Source: Deltaproteobacteria bacterium
Lineage (GTDB): Bacteria > Desulfobacterota > Desulfobacteria > Desulfobacterales > Desulfosalsimonadaceae
Direction: 5' to 3'
DNA length: 35,954 bases
NCBI GenBank assembly: GCA_013151835.1
Contig: JAADHK010000058.1
Span: 1 to 35,954, forward strand
Below the pieces are notes generated by a model. It was given only the letters and a program-made list of their open reading frames with translations. It ran no database searches and had not been told where the DNA came from. Numbering within the stretch: the stretch's first letter is position 1; each line of letters starts with the position of its first letter. This document shows positions 24,439 through 33,206 of this stretch, piece after piece. Both the position numbers and the translations under genes were made by a program.

Positions 24439-25207
24439 CCGGGCCGGGCCGGGCTGCCGGGTCGCGCTGCTGCTGGCCTGGGCGCTGTTGATTGCCTCGC
24501 ATTCGGCGGCAATGGCCGATGATGACCCGTGGCGGATGCTTCGGGACGCATTTCACGCAAAGCCCGGGACCACCGGGCCGGTTGCCGGGGAAAAGAACAA
24601 AAAAGACCCGTGGGCCAGGCTTCGGGCGATTTATCTCCCGTTTAACGAAAAAGACGAGGCTGCGGCCCAGACCGATAAAAATGCCCGGAAAAGGGTTGCC
24701 GGAAAAATTAATGGGACCCTGGCTCCATTTGCAGCGCTCATCAAAGATGCTTCCAATTTGTTTAATGTGCCGGAGGCGATTATTTCCGCGCTGATTATGG
24801 TGGAATCAGGCGGCGATCCGGATGCCAGAGCGTCGACAAGCTCGGCGGCCGGCCTGATGCAGACCATCTCATCCACGTTTAAGGCGGCCCGGAAATCACT
24901 TGGTGCCAAGGGAATCATCATAAGCGCATCCCCCGTGAATCCGCGTTCCTCCATCATGGCCGGGACCTGGTATCTGGACCGGATGTATGCCAGGGCCGTT
25001 TCGGACCGACGGATCGAGGCCGAAATGCGGCGGGTTCTTTCATCCTGGAAGAAACCGCTGGAATATTACTATGCCGGCCCGGTTCATGGCGCAAAACGCT
25101 CGGACACGGTTATCATCTATGCCGGCGGCCGGAAAGTGGTCGTTGATAAGCGAGCGTATTCAACAAAAGTCCTCAAGTGGGCGAAAATTTTACGGAAGAC
25201 CGTATAA
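24431..25207 (+). CDS. Lytic transglycosylase (SLT domain)
   Basis: Periplasmic murein-cleaving enzyme of 258 residues. After a signal peptide (VALLLAWALLIASHSAAMA), a basic spacer leads to the SLT/goose-lysozyme-like domain (about 95-250). It has the catalytic Glu in ALIMVESGG, the GLMQT motif and an EYYYAGPVHG stretch late in the domain. The start at 24431 overlaps the ExbD-like stop by eight bases; the frame back to 24407 lacks a site. Its coupling to ExbB/ExbD/TonB-like genes suggests that it opens the peptidoglycan for the machine. Confidence 0.9.
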   Translation: MNSRAGPGCRVALLLAWALLIASHSAAMADDDPWRMLRDAFHAKPGTTGPVAGEKNKKDPWARLRAIYLPFNEKDEAAAQTDKNARKRVAGKINGTLAPFAALIKDASNLFNVPEAIISALIMVESGGDPDARASTSSAAGLMQTISSTFKAARKSLGAKGIIISASPVNPRSSIMAGTWYLDRMYARAVSDRRIEAEMRRVLSSWKKPLEYYYAGPVHGAKRSDTVIIYAGGRKVVVDKRAYSTKVLKWAKILRKTV

Positions 25208-25247
25208 TGATAAAGATTAATCATTTAATAATAAAAGAGGTACGATC

Positions 25248-26762
25248 ATGAAAACAAAACATTTTTGCTGGTGGATTCCCGTCCTCGTGCTGTCACTTTT
25301 TCTGGCCGGCTGTCACAAGGCCGGGCCTGAACCGATAATCGACCAGGGTCTTAAAAACAAATTTGACAATGCCATCGGCAGGACCATCGACACCATTATC
25401 GGAAAGGAAAAGCTTTCTGCGGTCGCATTATCGCCGGTTGCGGTTTTCCCGGGAGCGCTGAAATCCGGCGGTGTCTATACCCGGCTGGAGGAAGTGATCA
25501 TGGAACGGCTATCCCGCCGTTTGTCGAAAAATCATGAAGTAATCCGGCTTTCACGCGAGAACTGGTTCGAATACAGGGAAGGCCGGCCATTGAGCGCCGG
25601 GGTCCACGGTGGATACGATCCATCCATAATTAAAAATCTATTGCTCTACAGAGTCAACGTTTCCGCAGACAGCATTCTTGAGGAGCTGAGGATAAGTATC
25701 GCCGGGTATCGCGCCGACGGCCGGATAATCAACGGTCTGTCGGCCGGAACGACCCTTGACTTCCGTCCCGGCCGGGTCGCACGGATATTGTACGAGACCC
25801 CGGCCCAGGCCAATCCCTTCCCCATAGGGATGGAGGAAAACCCCTATGCGTCCGTTGACCGACTTTGTTTCAGCCTGGCATCCGAGCTTACGGATGCCTA
25901 CCGGACGGGGATAACCGCCGGGAACCGCCATGTGGGAGATGAGGAAATAAAGGTTCTGCTGTATCTCAATCCCATCGGCGGCGTCGCCCCCCGGACCGTC
26001 GCCGCCATTGGCAGCGGCCTTCAGCAGGCCATTGTCGCAGATCGCGGATTTACCTGCGTTATCAGCCAGGCGGATTTCGGCCCGGCATTTAAACAGATAG
26101 ATTTTTACAAGAAGAATTTTTCGACTTTTTCGATTGAAGACCCGAAATTTCTTGCCGGCACCGTCCTTCTCATGGCGGATGTTTTTCCGCATCCATCCGG
26201 CCGTAAAACCGGCATCGCCCTCCGCGCCATATGGCGCGTAAGTCCGCTGTCCGATAAAAACGGTGCGTTTGTGCCCGATGAGACCGCCGGAACGTATATT
26301 TCTGGCTTTACCGCCAGGGCGTACCTGAGCGGCGGCGTTTTCACGGGCGCGTCGCCCGGCGTGAACTCCGGTGCATCCCTTAAAACAGCAGGCGCGCCGT
26401 CATCGGGAAACAGTGTGCGGGTGTGGTTTTATCATGTGCCGAAAAATCGCATGGCGACCGTGGAAGCCGCGCTACGCACCGCTGCGGGCGTTGAATTGGT
26501 CGCCATTGATACGGCCCTGTGTGAAGACGCCCGAACCTGCATGGCCTATGAAATCCAATGCCGATGCTCCGCGTTCGACCTGGCCTGGACGCTTGAAAAA
26601 TCATTTGCCGGAATAAAAGGCCTGATCCTCGACCGAATGGCCCCGGAATCTGATACGACACTCAGGATCTATTTCCGTGGCGTTGATGACGAACATGAAT
26701 CAAACAGCGGGGAGGGCAACGATTGGCCGGAAAGGAGAAAGTCATCTATGGGCGGGTGTTGA
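25248..26762 (+). CDS. Large lipoprotein, possibly with a FlgO/CsgG-like domain
   Basis: Predicted lipoprotein of 504 residues with a lipobox LFLAGC (Cys about residue 25). The following segment (AVALSPVAVFPGALK...RLEEVIMERLSRRLSKNHEVI) resembles the start of FlgO/CsgG-like folds, a weak call. The rest is unassigned. AGAGG precedes the ATG at 25248, 40 bases after the transglycosylase. The last nine residues (RRKSSMGGC) look unlike the body, and the gene ends 14 bases before a broken kinase fragment, so the 3' end may have been altered when the accessory region was joined here. Confidence 0.82.
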   Translation: MKTKHFCWWIPVLVLSLFLAGCHKAGPEPIIDQGLKNKFDNAIGRTIDTIIGKEKLSAVALSPVAVFPGALKSGGVYTRLEEVIMERLSRRLSKNHEVIRLSRENWFEYREGRPLSAGVHGGYDPSIIKNLLLYRVNVSADSILEELRISIAGYRADGRIINGLSAGTTLDFRPGRVARILYETPAQANPFPIGMEENPYASVDRLCFSLASELTDAYRTGITAGNRHVGDEEIKVLLYLNPIGGVAPRTVAAIGSGLQQAIVADRGFTCVISQADFGPAFKQIDFYKKNFSTFSIEDPKFLAGTVLLMADVFPHPSGRKTGIALRAIWRVSPLSDKNGAFVPDETAGTYISGFTARAYLSGGVFTGASPGVNSGASLKTAGAPSSGNSVRVWFYHVPKNRMATVEAALRTAAGVELVAIDTALCEDARTCMAYEIQCRCSAFDLAWTLEKSFAGIKGLILDRMAPESDTTLRIYFRGVDDEHESNSGEGNDWPERRKSSMGGC

Positions 26763-26776
26763 AAGGTTTTATGGAC

Positions 26777-26941
26777 CCATTGTCTGGAGATGATCTTAAT
26801 CGCCACGTCCCGGTTCAGATTAACCTGATGCGCCCGGTAAACCTCACCCATGCCCCCCCCCCTGGCGATAGATTCGAGTATGATTCATTTAACGCCGAGG
26901 ATCGTTACAATGGTAATCAGATTTGTGTTTGAACTGTTCAT
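26777..26941 (-). pseudogene. 5' fragment of a Ser/Thr kinase gene (duplicate of the 32367 gene start)
   Basis: The first ~55 codons of the kinase at 30574-32367 are repeated here, including MNSSN, GGMGEVYRAHQVNL and VAIKIISRQW. The copy is dead: a TGG codon has become TGA (codon 19 region), a C-run is three bases longer, and similarity stops right after RQW. It lies just beyond the lipoprotein stop and marks one edge of a 5.4-kb segment bounded by direct repeats. Confidence 0.9.
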
Positions 26942-26973
26942 CTGCGATCTTTCTCTGCGCCATAAAAAGATTA

Positions 26974-26994
26974 GCCGGGATTTAGGGTCCCGGC
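26974..26994 (-). terminator. Intrinsic terminator after the copper ATPase
   Basis: On the minus strand the stem is GCCGGGA/TCCCGGC with a 7-base loop, followed by AATCTTTTTA. It is the repeat-copy twin of the hairpin at 32400-32420. Confidence 0.72.
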
Positions 26995-27076
26995 ATATGA
27001 AATTTTTATTTCAGTAGTTTTCATTTTAAAGCACACCTTGGCGAATCGTCAAGGCTGAGTCCTCCATATTCGCATT

Positions 27077-29509
27077 TCACAATTTCACCCCTTTTAGTCT
27101 GAGCGCGTTTGTGATCACGGAAACAGAGCTGAAGCTCATTGCGGCCGCTGCTATGATCGGCGACAGCAGTATTCCGAAAAATGGGTATAGAATCCCTGCG
27201 GCAATGGGAACACCCGCCGAGTTGTAGATAAATGCAAAAAACAGGTTCTGCCTGATATTTCGCATGACGGCCCGGCTCAGGCGGCGGGCCCGTACGATTC
27301 CGCTCAAGTCGCCCTTTACCAGGGTGACGCCGGCACTTTCCATTGCCACATCTGTCCCCGTGCCCATGGCGATGCCGACCTGTGCCTGGGCCAGCGCGGG
27401 AGCATCGTTGATGCCGTCTCCGGCCATGGCAACAATGTGCCCTTTTGCCTGAAGATCTTTAACGACCAAGGCCTTTTGTTCGGGCAATACCTCCGCCCGG
27501 ACATCATCGATTCCCAGTTTGCCGGCAACTGCTTTCGCTGTGGCCCGGCTGTCACCTGTAAGCATTATGACCTGAATGCCCTCGGCGTGCAAATCACGGA
27601 TGGCTGCCGGTGTTGACTCTTTTATGGGATCAGCAACACCGATAAGTCCGGCGGCCTTGCCGTCGATCCCGACCAGCATGACGGTTTTACCTTCGGCACG
27701 CTCTCTGTCGGCCTTATCCGGAAGGTCTGCGGAGTTTATACCCAGGCTTTCAAACAGCTTAAGGTTGCCCACCGCCACCTTATGACCGTCGACTGTGCCC
27801 GTGACACCCTTGCCTGTAACGGATTGAAAAGCATCCGGCTTGACCGGCGTAATTCCCTTGTCTTCGGCTCCGCGTACAATGGCTTCCGCCAGGGGATGCT
27901 CGCTGGCGCGCTCAAGGCTTGCGGTCAGGCGTAATACTTCTTCTTCGGTAAAACTATTTTCCACCTCTACTGCAACCAGTTTCGGTTTGCCTTCGGTCAG
28001 TGTGCCGGTCTTGTCCACCACCAGGGTATCGACCTTTTCCATGATCTCCAGCGCTTCCGCGTTCTTGATTAAAACACCGGCAGTGGCGCCGCGCCCGGTG
28101 CCGACCATGATGGAAATGGGTGTGGCAAGTCCCAGGGCGCACGGGCATGCGATGATGAGCACCGCAACGGCATTGATGACCGCATGGGCCAGGCGGGGTT
28201 CGGGACCCCAGAGCCACCAGACAATAAATGCGAGAACCGCCAAACCCACCACTGCGGGAACAAAGTAGCCGGCCACCATATCGGCCAATTTTTGAATCGG
28301 CGCCCGTGAGCGTTGCGCCTCGGCCACCATGTTAACGATCCTGGCAAGCAACGTGTCGGCCCCGACCTTTTCCGCCCGCATCAATAAGCTGCCGGTTCCG
28401 TTGACCGTGGCGCCGATCAGTTTTTCATTTTCTTTCTTTGTTACAGAGAGAGGTTCACCGGTGACCATGGATTCATCCACGTTACTCTCCCCATCGATGA
28501 CAATGCCGTCCACGGGTATTTTTTCACCGGGTCGAACTCGAAGGGTATCACCGGGTTGCACCTGTTCCAGCGAAATATCCTCTTCCGTCCCATCATTCCG
28601 CACGATGCGGGCCGTATTCGGCGACAGTCCGAGCAGCATCTGGATGGCCGCGTTGGTTCGTGAACGGGCACGCAGTTCAAGCACCTGTCCCAGCAACACC
28701 AGCGCCGTAATCACGGCAGCCGCTTCAAAGTAAACATCAACCAGGCCCCCTTCCATCTGCATAATGGCCGGAAAAACCTGTGGGAAAAGAAGAGCGACCA
28801 TACTGTATACCCAGGCCACCGAGACCCCCAGTGAAATCAGGGTAAACATGTTGAGATTCCAGGTCCGGATGGACTGCCATCCTCTTACAAAAAACGGCCA
28901 GCCGCCCCACAGCACCACGGGGGTTGCCAGTACGAACTCGATCCACTGGATCATTTGCATGGAAAGGCCGGCCGGCAGCCATGACGGCGCAAGGTCGGCC
29001 GTCATGGCCAGAATGAAAAGGGGCAAGGCAAGGATCGCGCTGACCCGGAAACGGCGTGTCATGTTGATGAGTTCTTCATCCTTTTCCTCGACACTCACCA
29101 TAACCGGTTCAAGCGCCATGCCGCATTTAGAGCAGCTACCCGGATGGTCCTGTCTTATTTCAGGATGCATGGGGCAGGTATACTCTGTCTTTGCGACGGT
29201 TTCCGGTATGCCCGCGCTTTCCAGGGCCATGCCGCATTTTGGGCAACTACCCGGATGGTCCTGCCTGATTTCGGGATGCATGGGGCAGGTATATACGCCC
29301 GGCCGGGCACTTTTTTCCGGCAATGACGGCATTGGTTTTGCGGCCACATACAGGTCCGGGTTTTCCTTGAATCTGTTCAGGCAATGCCCCCCGCAAAAAT
29401 AATAATCCGTTCCCGCATGACGGTGATGATGTTCGGAATCCGCCGACACCGCCATGTTGCAGACAGGATCCCTTAACTGTTCTTTTTGCGTATTTGACTG
29501 TCTGTTCAT
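27077..29509 (-). CDS. copA: Cu(I)-translocating P1B-type ATPase with YHS and two HMBD domains
   Basis: Copper-exporting ATPase of 810 residues. A YHS domain (about 12-55; [17 protein letters not shown]) is followed by two near-identical heavy-metal-binding repeats ([17 protein letters not shown] and a Cys/Met variant, about 73-135). The membrane and catalytic core shows the actuator TGEP, the CPC metal channel (ACPCALG), the phosphorylation site DKTGTLT, the SEHP motif and [13 protein letters not shown]. Late helices carry YN and MSFSS, the Cu(I)-type (CopA) signature. The two HMBD units are also a direct DNA duplication (29108-29300). AAGGAG lies nine bases before the ATG at 29509. I see no sigma-54 site upstream. 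Confidence 0.96.
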   Translation of the reverse strand: MNRQSNTQKEQLRDPVCNMAVSADSEHHHRHAGTDYYFCGGHCLNRFKENPDLYVAAKPMPSLPEKSARPGVYTCPMHPEIRQDHPGSCPKCGMALESAGIPETVAKTEYTCPMHPEIRQDHPGSCSKCGMALEPVMVSVEEKDEELINMTRRFRVSAILALPLFILAMTADLAPSWLPAGLSMQMIQWIEFVLATPVVLWGGWPFFVRGWQSIRTWNLNMFTLISLGVSVAWVYSMVALLFPQVFPAIMQMEGGLVDVYFEAAAVITALVLLGQVLELRARSRTNAAIQMLLGLSPNTARIVRNDGTEEDISLEQVQPGDTLRVRPGEKIPVDGIVIDGESNVDESMVTGEPLSVTKKENEKLIGATVNGTGSLLMRAEKVGADTLLARIVNMVAEAQRSRAPIQKLADMVAGYFVPAVVGLAVLAFIVWWLWGPEPRLAHAVINAVAVLIIACPCALGLATPISIMVGTGRGATAGVLIKNAEALEIMEKVDTLVVDKTGTLTEGKPKLVAVEVENSFTEEEVLRLTASLERASEHPLAEAIVRGAEDKGITPVKPDAFQSVTGKGVTGTVDGHKVAVGNLKLFESLGINSADLPDKADRERAEGKTVMLVGIDGKAAGLIGVADPIKESTPAAIRDLHAEGIQVIMLTGDSRATAKAVAGKLGIDDVRAEVLPEQKALVVKDLQAKGHIVAMAGDGINDAPALAQAQVGIAMGTGTDVAMESAGVTLVKGDLSGIVRARRLSRAVMRNIRQNLFFAFIYNSAGVPIAAGILYPFFGILLSPIIAAAAMSFSSVSVITNALRLKGVKL

Positions 29510-29643
29510 AATGAAATACTCCTTGTGGACACCTGATTAAGGCTTTTCGCCAGTCGATAGAATGCTTTTCCCAACTGGAATTGAGAGGATTTTGAACTTT
29601 TCGGTTTTTTTACGAGTCCGTCATCATTGTTGTCGCAATATAA

Positions 29644-29683
29644 AAAGGCGGAATGGAAAAACATTCCTTTCCATTCCGCCTTT
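29644..29683 (-). terminator. Strong intrinsic terminator after DFFYG copy 2
   Basis: A perfect 16-bp stem (29644-29659 / 29668-29683; AAAGGCGGAATGG...) with an 8-base loop is followed by a U-run on the minus strand. It sits 17 bases past the stop at 29701. Confidence 0.9.
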
Positions 29684-29700
29684 GTTCGCAGGGTTTGTTA

Positions 29701-30072
29701 TCAGAGTTTATCAATAAGACAATTTTCTGCGGTTGCATCCAGATATCCATAGAATATCTCCGGTGACAGGGTGGCATGCGAGAGGGCTGCGCAATCTTTT
29801 GCATCAATTTTACCCTTTACATTTGTTTTCAGAACGCTTGTTTTATCCGTTGTTACGCCGTAGAAAAAATCGGCGTTTGATAAATCAGCGGCAATGATCG
29901 ATGCACCGCTGTTTCCAGTCCTGTCAACGTGCAAAGCCTGTCCATTGTCGATGGTCACGCCGTAGAAGAAGTCGGAAGAACTAATTGCGTCAACTCCGCC
30001 TCCCGCCAGTGCGCTGCCTGCAAATACCGCGAAACAGATTACAATGATGGCTGTGATAATCGCTTTATTCAT
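29701..30072 (-). CDS. Small secreted DFFYG-repeat protein (copy 2)
   Basis: Secreted protein of 123 residues, paralogous to the one at 15513-15860. The signal peptide (AIITAIIVICFAVFAGSALA) is followed by three motifs, ISSSDFFYGVT, LSNADFFYGVT and LSPEIFYGYLD. The ninth-last-type tail carries two Cys (KDCAAL, ENCLID) that copy 1 lacks. The ATG at 30072 is preceded by the same AAAGGAGGTGA site as copy 1, and the longer frame to 30132 has none. It has its own sigma-54-type promoter and a strong terminator, so it is a single-gene unit between the copper ATPase and the kinase. Function unknown. Confidence 0.85.
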   Translation of the reverse strand: MNKAIITAIIVICFAVFAGSALAGGGVDAISSSDFFYGVTIDNGQALHVDRTGNSGASIIAADLSNADFFYGVTTDKTSVLKTNVKGKIDAKDCAALSHATLSPEIFYGYLDATAENCLIDKL

Positions 30073-30573
30073 GAAGCTCACCTCCTTTCCTGTGGATACT
30101 GTTAGTTGAACCTTTGGTAATAATATATGCATTTATAGTGCCAGCACAACAAGAAGACGGAAAACAAGGCGGGCGGGGGATAAGCTCCGGGGGTTGAAAC
30201 CGGCGCGCATATTCTGCGCGGTTGTGTGTGTTTTTTTTACGCATACTGTTTTATAATTTTAATCGCCGGACACCATGGATACTGAACCGGTCAGGTTTTA
30301 TCATGCGGAAACCGGAACTCCGGCATATAGTCTGCTGAAAGCCCGTAAGCATCGTTTAAGTATCCTGTCTGGCGGCCTTGATAACGGGCATATCATACCA
30401 GGCGTTTAATTATTGATGCACTCGTAAAAAGTCAGACAACCCGGTAAAGATGGCTAAGTAGAAAGTTTCATATACAAGGCGTAGTGGTGCCGCGAAAGCG
30501 GAGGCATACATATAGTATTCCGAGCATTTCACGACCCGCTACAACGCAGTAGATGGGACTTTTTACGACGCCA
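30073..30573. other. Intergenic stretch: DFFYG leader and MITE
   Basis: This gap of about 500 bases holds the sigma-54-type promoter at 30128-30143, roughly 260 bases in which I see no gene or clear structure, and the MITE-like element from 30408 onward. Confidence 0.6.
30128..30143 (-). promoter_or_regulatory. Sigma-54-type promoter of DFFYG copy 2
   Basis: On the minus strand: TGGCACT-ATAA-ATGCA. The -24 half is perfect; the -12 half keeps GC but starts with A. It lies 56 bases before the ATG at 30072, close to the spacing seen for copy 1. Confidence 0.6.
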
Positions 30574-30582
30574 TCAATTATT
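30408..30582. mobile_element. MITE-like element, complete copy
   Basis: A ~175-bp element without an ORF, bounded by imperfect ~26-bp inverted repeats (AATTATTGATGCACTCG... and, on the other strand, AATAATTGATGGCGTCG...), both continuing into GTAAAAAGTC. Its interior matches the sequence at the right end of the window. The right terminal repeat supplies the last codons and stop of the kinase gene. Confidence 0.85.
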
Positions 30583-32367
30583 AATTGCGGCTGCATCAAT
30601 CACGCATCTGAATCCGACCTCTTCAAAAGATTCCCAGGGCTGGCGATTTATTATGGAATATCCGGCGGGATTTTTCTCTTTTTGCCAGGAATTTCCAGCT
30701 ATGGAGTAAACCATGCTTTTATTGGTTTTCATGGATGAAGAAGCAGTCCATTCATTTATGCACTGGTTCAAGCCCCTGATGCCTAATCTGTTGGGGGTTA
30801 ACAGGATGACCGGTGTTGGGAGCGGTTTTTGCTCGCACGATCCCCGTGGCGCGGGATTCAAACTTGCCCTTGCGCCCTGATACGCATAAATCCATTCAAT
30901 CTCCGTGGGCAATCGTTCCCCGTAAAACCGGGCATACGCCAATGCGCCGAATGCGGTTACCCTGAGGACCGGACAAGCGGTATGACCGGGATGTTTTACA
31001 GTAAACTCATCGTTTTTATAGATAATTGGCTCGTAGCCGGGAGAGACTTCACCGAGCATCAGCCATATTTTTTTGTCTCCAATCACGGCATTGTTTTTTA
31101 CGACGAGCCTGTTTTTGATTTTATTCAGAAAAGAAACATATTGCAGGTTGGTAACCGGTGTTTCGTCCATGTAAAAGGCTTTTACATCAATCCGGCGGCC
31201 TTTGTGAAGCAAGAGTGTTCCGGCCGGCACATAATGAAAAGTGGAGTTGTCTTTTGTGTAAACTGGTTTTTTTAAATTTACAAAAGCAGGGGCAGTCGCT
31301 GTAATGGGCTTGTCTGCGGTCAAGGAAACTTTTTGAGCGGGTAAGCCGGGAGATTTACCGGGGTTGCCCAGCAGATGCCAGACAGTCATCATGAGAACCG
31401 ACAGCAGTGCTATGAAAATTCCCGTCCATATCCATTTGGGATGTTCATGAAAAGTCCACATGCTCTTTCCGTCCGGCCGCTGTTCGGAAATGGCGAGTGT
31501 CTTTAAAATTGCGCTGCGGAACTCTTCAATAGATTTGAACCGGTTGTTTTTATTTTCCGCTGTCGCCCGCCGGATAATTTGGTCTATTTCATTGAAAAAT
31601 ACGGTTTCAGGTTTTTCCAGGCCCACGCATTTGAAAAAGCTGGGGTCCGAGACCGTGCTTATTTTACCGGTTACGGCCTCATACAGAATTTTTCCCAGGG
31701 AATAGATATCAGCCCAGTGATCCGTACGCCTGAAGTCGGCAAGCTGCTCGGGAGACATGTACATGAGCGTGCCCTTGATATCCACCGACTGGGTCACGCC
31801 TTTCCACCGGCAGGAGCGGGACAGGCCGAAATCGGCGATTTTCGGTATACTGCCGTCAAGTAAAATGTTTTCCGGCTTCAGGTCCCTGTGAACTATGTCC
31901 TTTTTATGGATCGCTTCAACGCCGTTGAGAGTTGGCAGAAAATATTTTTCAACCCATTCACGGGTCAGGCCCTCTTCGGGGAAGAAGCCCTCTTCGGACA
32001 TTGTTTCGCGGAGCGTGTCGCCGGGAATAAACTCCATTGCGATATAATGAAGTGGTTTCCCCCCTTTTTTGCCATTGATCGTTTCAAGGTCATAGTCAAA
32101 AATCTGCAATACATTTGGATGATTGATACCGGCCATTGCCTGGACTTCTCTTTGAAACCGCTGCAATGTGGTTTCAACTTCGTCATCCGCCTCAATACTT
32201 TCAATCCATTGCCTGGAGATGATCTTAATCGCCACGTCCCGGTTCAGATTAACCTGATGCGCCCGGTAAACCTCACCCATGCCCCCCCTGGCGATAAATT
32301 CGAGTATGATCCATTTGCCGCCGAGGATCGTTCCAATGGTAATCAGATTTGCGTTTGAGCTGTTCAT
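30574..32367 (-). CDS. Ser/Thr protein kinase fused to a formylglycine-generating-enzyme-like (FGE-sulfatase) domain
   Basis: Membrane-anchored kinase of 597 residues. The kinase domain (about 12-290) has a glycine loop (GGMGEVYRA), the Lys of VAIKII, HRDLKPEN, DFG, MSPEQ and DIYSLG, so it should be active. One membrane helix (about 315-335; IWTGIFIALLSVLMMTVW) leads to an extracytoplasmic FGE/C-type-lectin-like domain (about 360-590) with MDETPVTNLQYVSF, RLPTEIEW, INEWTASS and GFRCV. Such fusions are known in Desulfobacterota and Planctomycetes; the outer domain probably senses a ligand. The start at 32367 is shared with the broken copy at 26941. The stop codon lies inside the terminal repeat of the MITE, so the C-terminus (INN) is element-derived. 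Confidence 0.92.
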   Translation of the reverse strand: MNSSNANLITIGTILGGKWIILEFIARGGMGEVYRAHQVNLNRDVAIKIISRQWIESIEADDEVETTLQRFQREVQAMAGINHPNVLQIFDYDLETINGKKGGKPLHYIAMEFIPGDTLRETMSEEGFFPEEGLTREWVEKYFLPTLNGVEAIHKKDIVHRDLKPENILLDGSIPKIADFGLSRSCRWKGVTQSVDIKGTLMYMSPEQLADFRRTDHWADIYSLGKILYEAVTGKISTVSDPSFFKCVGLEKPETVFFNEIDQIIRRATAENKNNRFKSIEEFRSAILKTLAISEQRPDGKSMWTFHEHPKWIWTGIFIALLSVLMMTVWHLLGNPGKSPGLPAQKVSLTADKPITATAPAFVNLKKPVYTKDNSTFHYVPAGTLLLHKGRRIDVKAFYMDETPVTNLQYVSFLNKIKNRLVVKNNAVIGDKKIWLMLGEVSPGYEPIIYKNDEFTVKHPGHTACPVLRVTAFGALAYARFYGERLPTEIEWIYAYQGARASLNPAPRGSCEQKPLPTPVILLTPNRLGIRGLNQCINEWTASSSMKTNKSMVYSIAGNSWQKEKNPAGYSIINRQPWESFEEVGFRCVIDAAAINN

Positions 32368-32503
32368 CTGCGATCTTTCTCTGCGCCATAAAAAGATTAG
32401 CCGGGATTTCGGGTCCCGGCAGATGTAATTTTATTTCAGTGGTCTTCATCATAACGTTTGCCTTGGCGAATCGTCAAGCCCGATTCCTCCATATCCACAT
32501 TTC
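32206..32503. repeat. Direct repeat copy 2 (~300 bp)
   Basis: The functional copy of the repeat at 26777-27079. It spans the first ~55 kinase codons, the leader hairpin at 32400-32420 and the last ~9 codons of the membrane-protein gene at 32474. Confidence 0.92.
32400..32420 (-). terminator. Intrinsic terminator between the membrane-protein and kinase genes
   Basis: On the minus strand: stem GCCGGGA/TCCCGGC, 7-base loop, then AATCTTTTTA. It follows the His-rich membrane-protein gene and lies in the kinase leader, so it could also act as an attenuator. Confidence 0.7.
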
Positions 32504-33148
32504 ATATATGCCGCGAAGGAATACAAAGGCAAAAATGGCGCCGAAAATACCCCCACCAAAAATGTGAAGCCAGAAAAAGGCCGGGGACACATAGCTTTTA
32601 AGCCACAGCACGGAAATGTCGACGATGATCCCGAAAAACGGCAGGACAATGAGCCAGGTGCGTGTCTTTTCACTCAAATCAAGAAGAACCGTCACGCCGC
32701 CCAAAATGATAAAGATCAGACTAATGCCAAACAGGTGAATATGGGTCCATTTCAGGAGCCAGACAAATTGAGGTGAATTATAAAAAGCAGGCGCTTCATT
32801 TGAGGTTTCCTCTTTTGCCGGCGCATCGGTGACCATGCCGGCGCCTGCCTTTTCCGCCATGTCTTCAAAAAAGCCCTCATTATTCCCCTGATGATCATGG
32901 TTGCCGGTGGCGGCCTCAACATGATGCGGCTTGTCCATTGGCGTTTCATTATGGACATGGCCACCATGTTCGCTCCCATCCAAAAAAAAGGTGGGAATGA
33001 TATCATGGATCAGAATCTGTCCCGCAGCCCCCGCCATGCCCATTGATAAAATCAGCAGAACCATTGTTACCAGGGCTTTCGCCGGAAGGGGTAAAGCTCT
33101 CAGTGTCAAGTGTGCCTGATTGTTTTTTGTTTGTCGTTCTTCATTCAT
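32474..33148 (-). CDS. His-rich membrane protein of unknown function
   Basis: Integral membrane protein of 224 residues. One N-terminal helix (about 26-45) is followed by a His/Glu-rich external loop (about 55-120; SEHGGHVHNE, KPHHVEAATGNHDHQG) and about four C-terminal helices with intramembrane His residues (WTHIHLFGIS, FFWLHIFGGG). The loop could bind Zn, Cu or Ni, which is inference. I recognise no named family. It has a near-consensus sigma-54 promoter at 33207-33222. Its last codons lie inside direct repeat copy 2, and a decayed copy of this tail remains at 27060-27080. Confidence 0.82.
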   Translation of the reverse strand: MNEERQTKNNQAHLTLRALPLPAKALVTMVLLILSMGMAGAAGQILIHDIIPTFFLDGSEHGGHVHNETPMDKPHHVEAATGNHDHQGNNEGFFEDMAEKAGAGMVTDAPAKEETSNEAPAFYNSPQFVWLLKWTHIHLFGISLIFIILGGVTVLLDLSEKTRTWLIVLPFFGIIVDISVLWLKSYVSPAFFWLHIFGGGIFGAIFAFVFLRGIYEMWIWRNRA

Positions 33149-33206
33149 GGCTTCCTCCTGTCTGTTTTTCAGTTAGGATGTGAGAATATCAGCTATAAAC
33201 AGCATC

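Larger units (their letters stand above)
26777..27079. repeat. Direct repeat copy 1 (~300 bp)
   Basis: About 90% identical by eye to 32206-32503, in the same orientation and 5429 bases apart. It covers the kinase 5' end, a leader hairpin and a short stretch equal to the 3' end of the membrane-protein gene at 32474. It ends at the stop codon of the copper ATPase gene (27077-27079). Confidence 0.92.
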
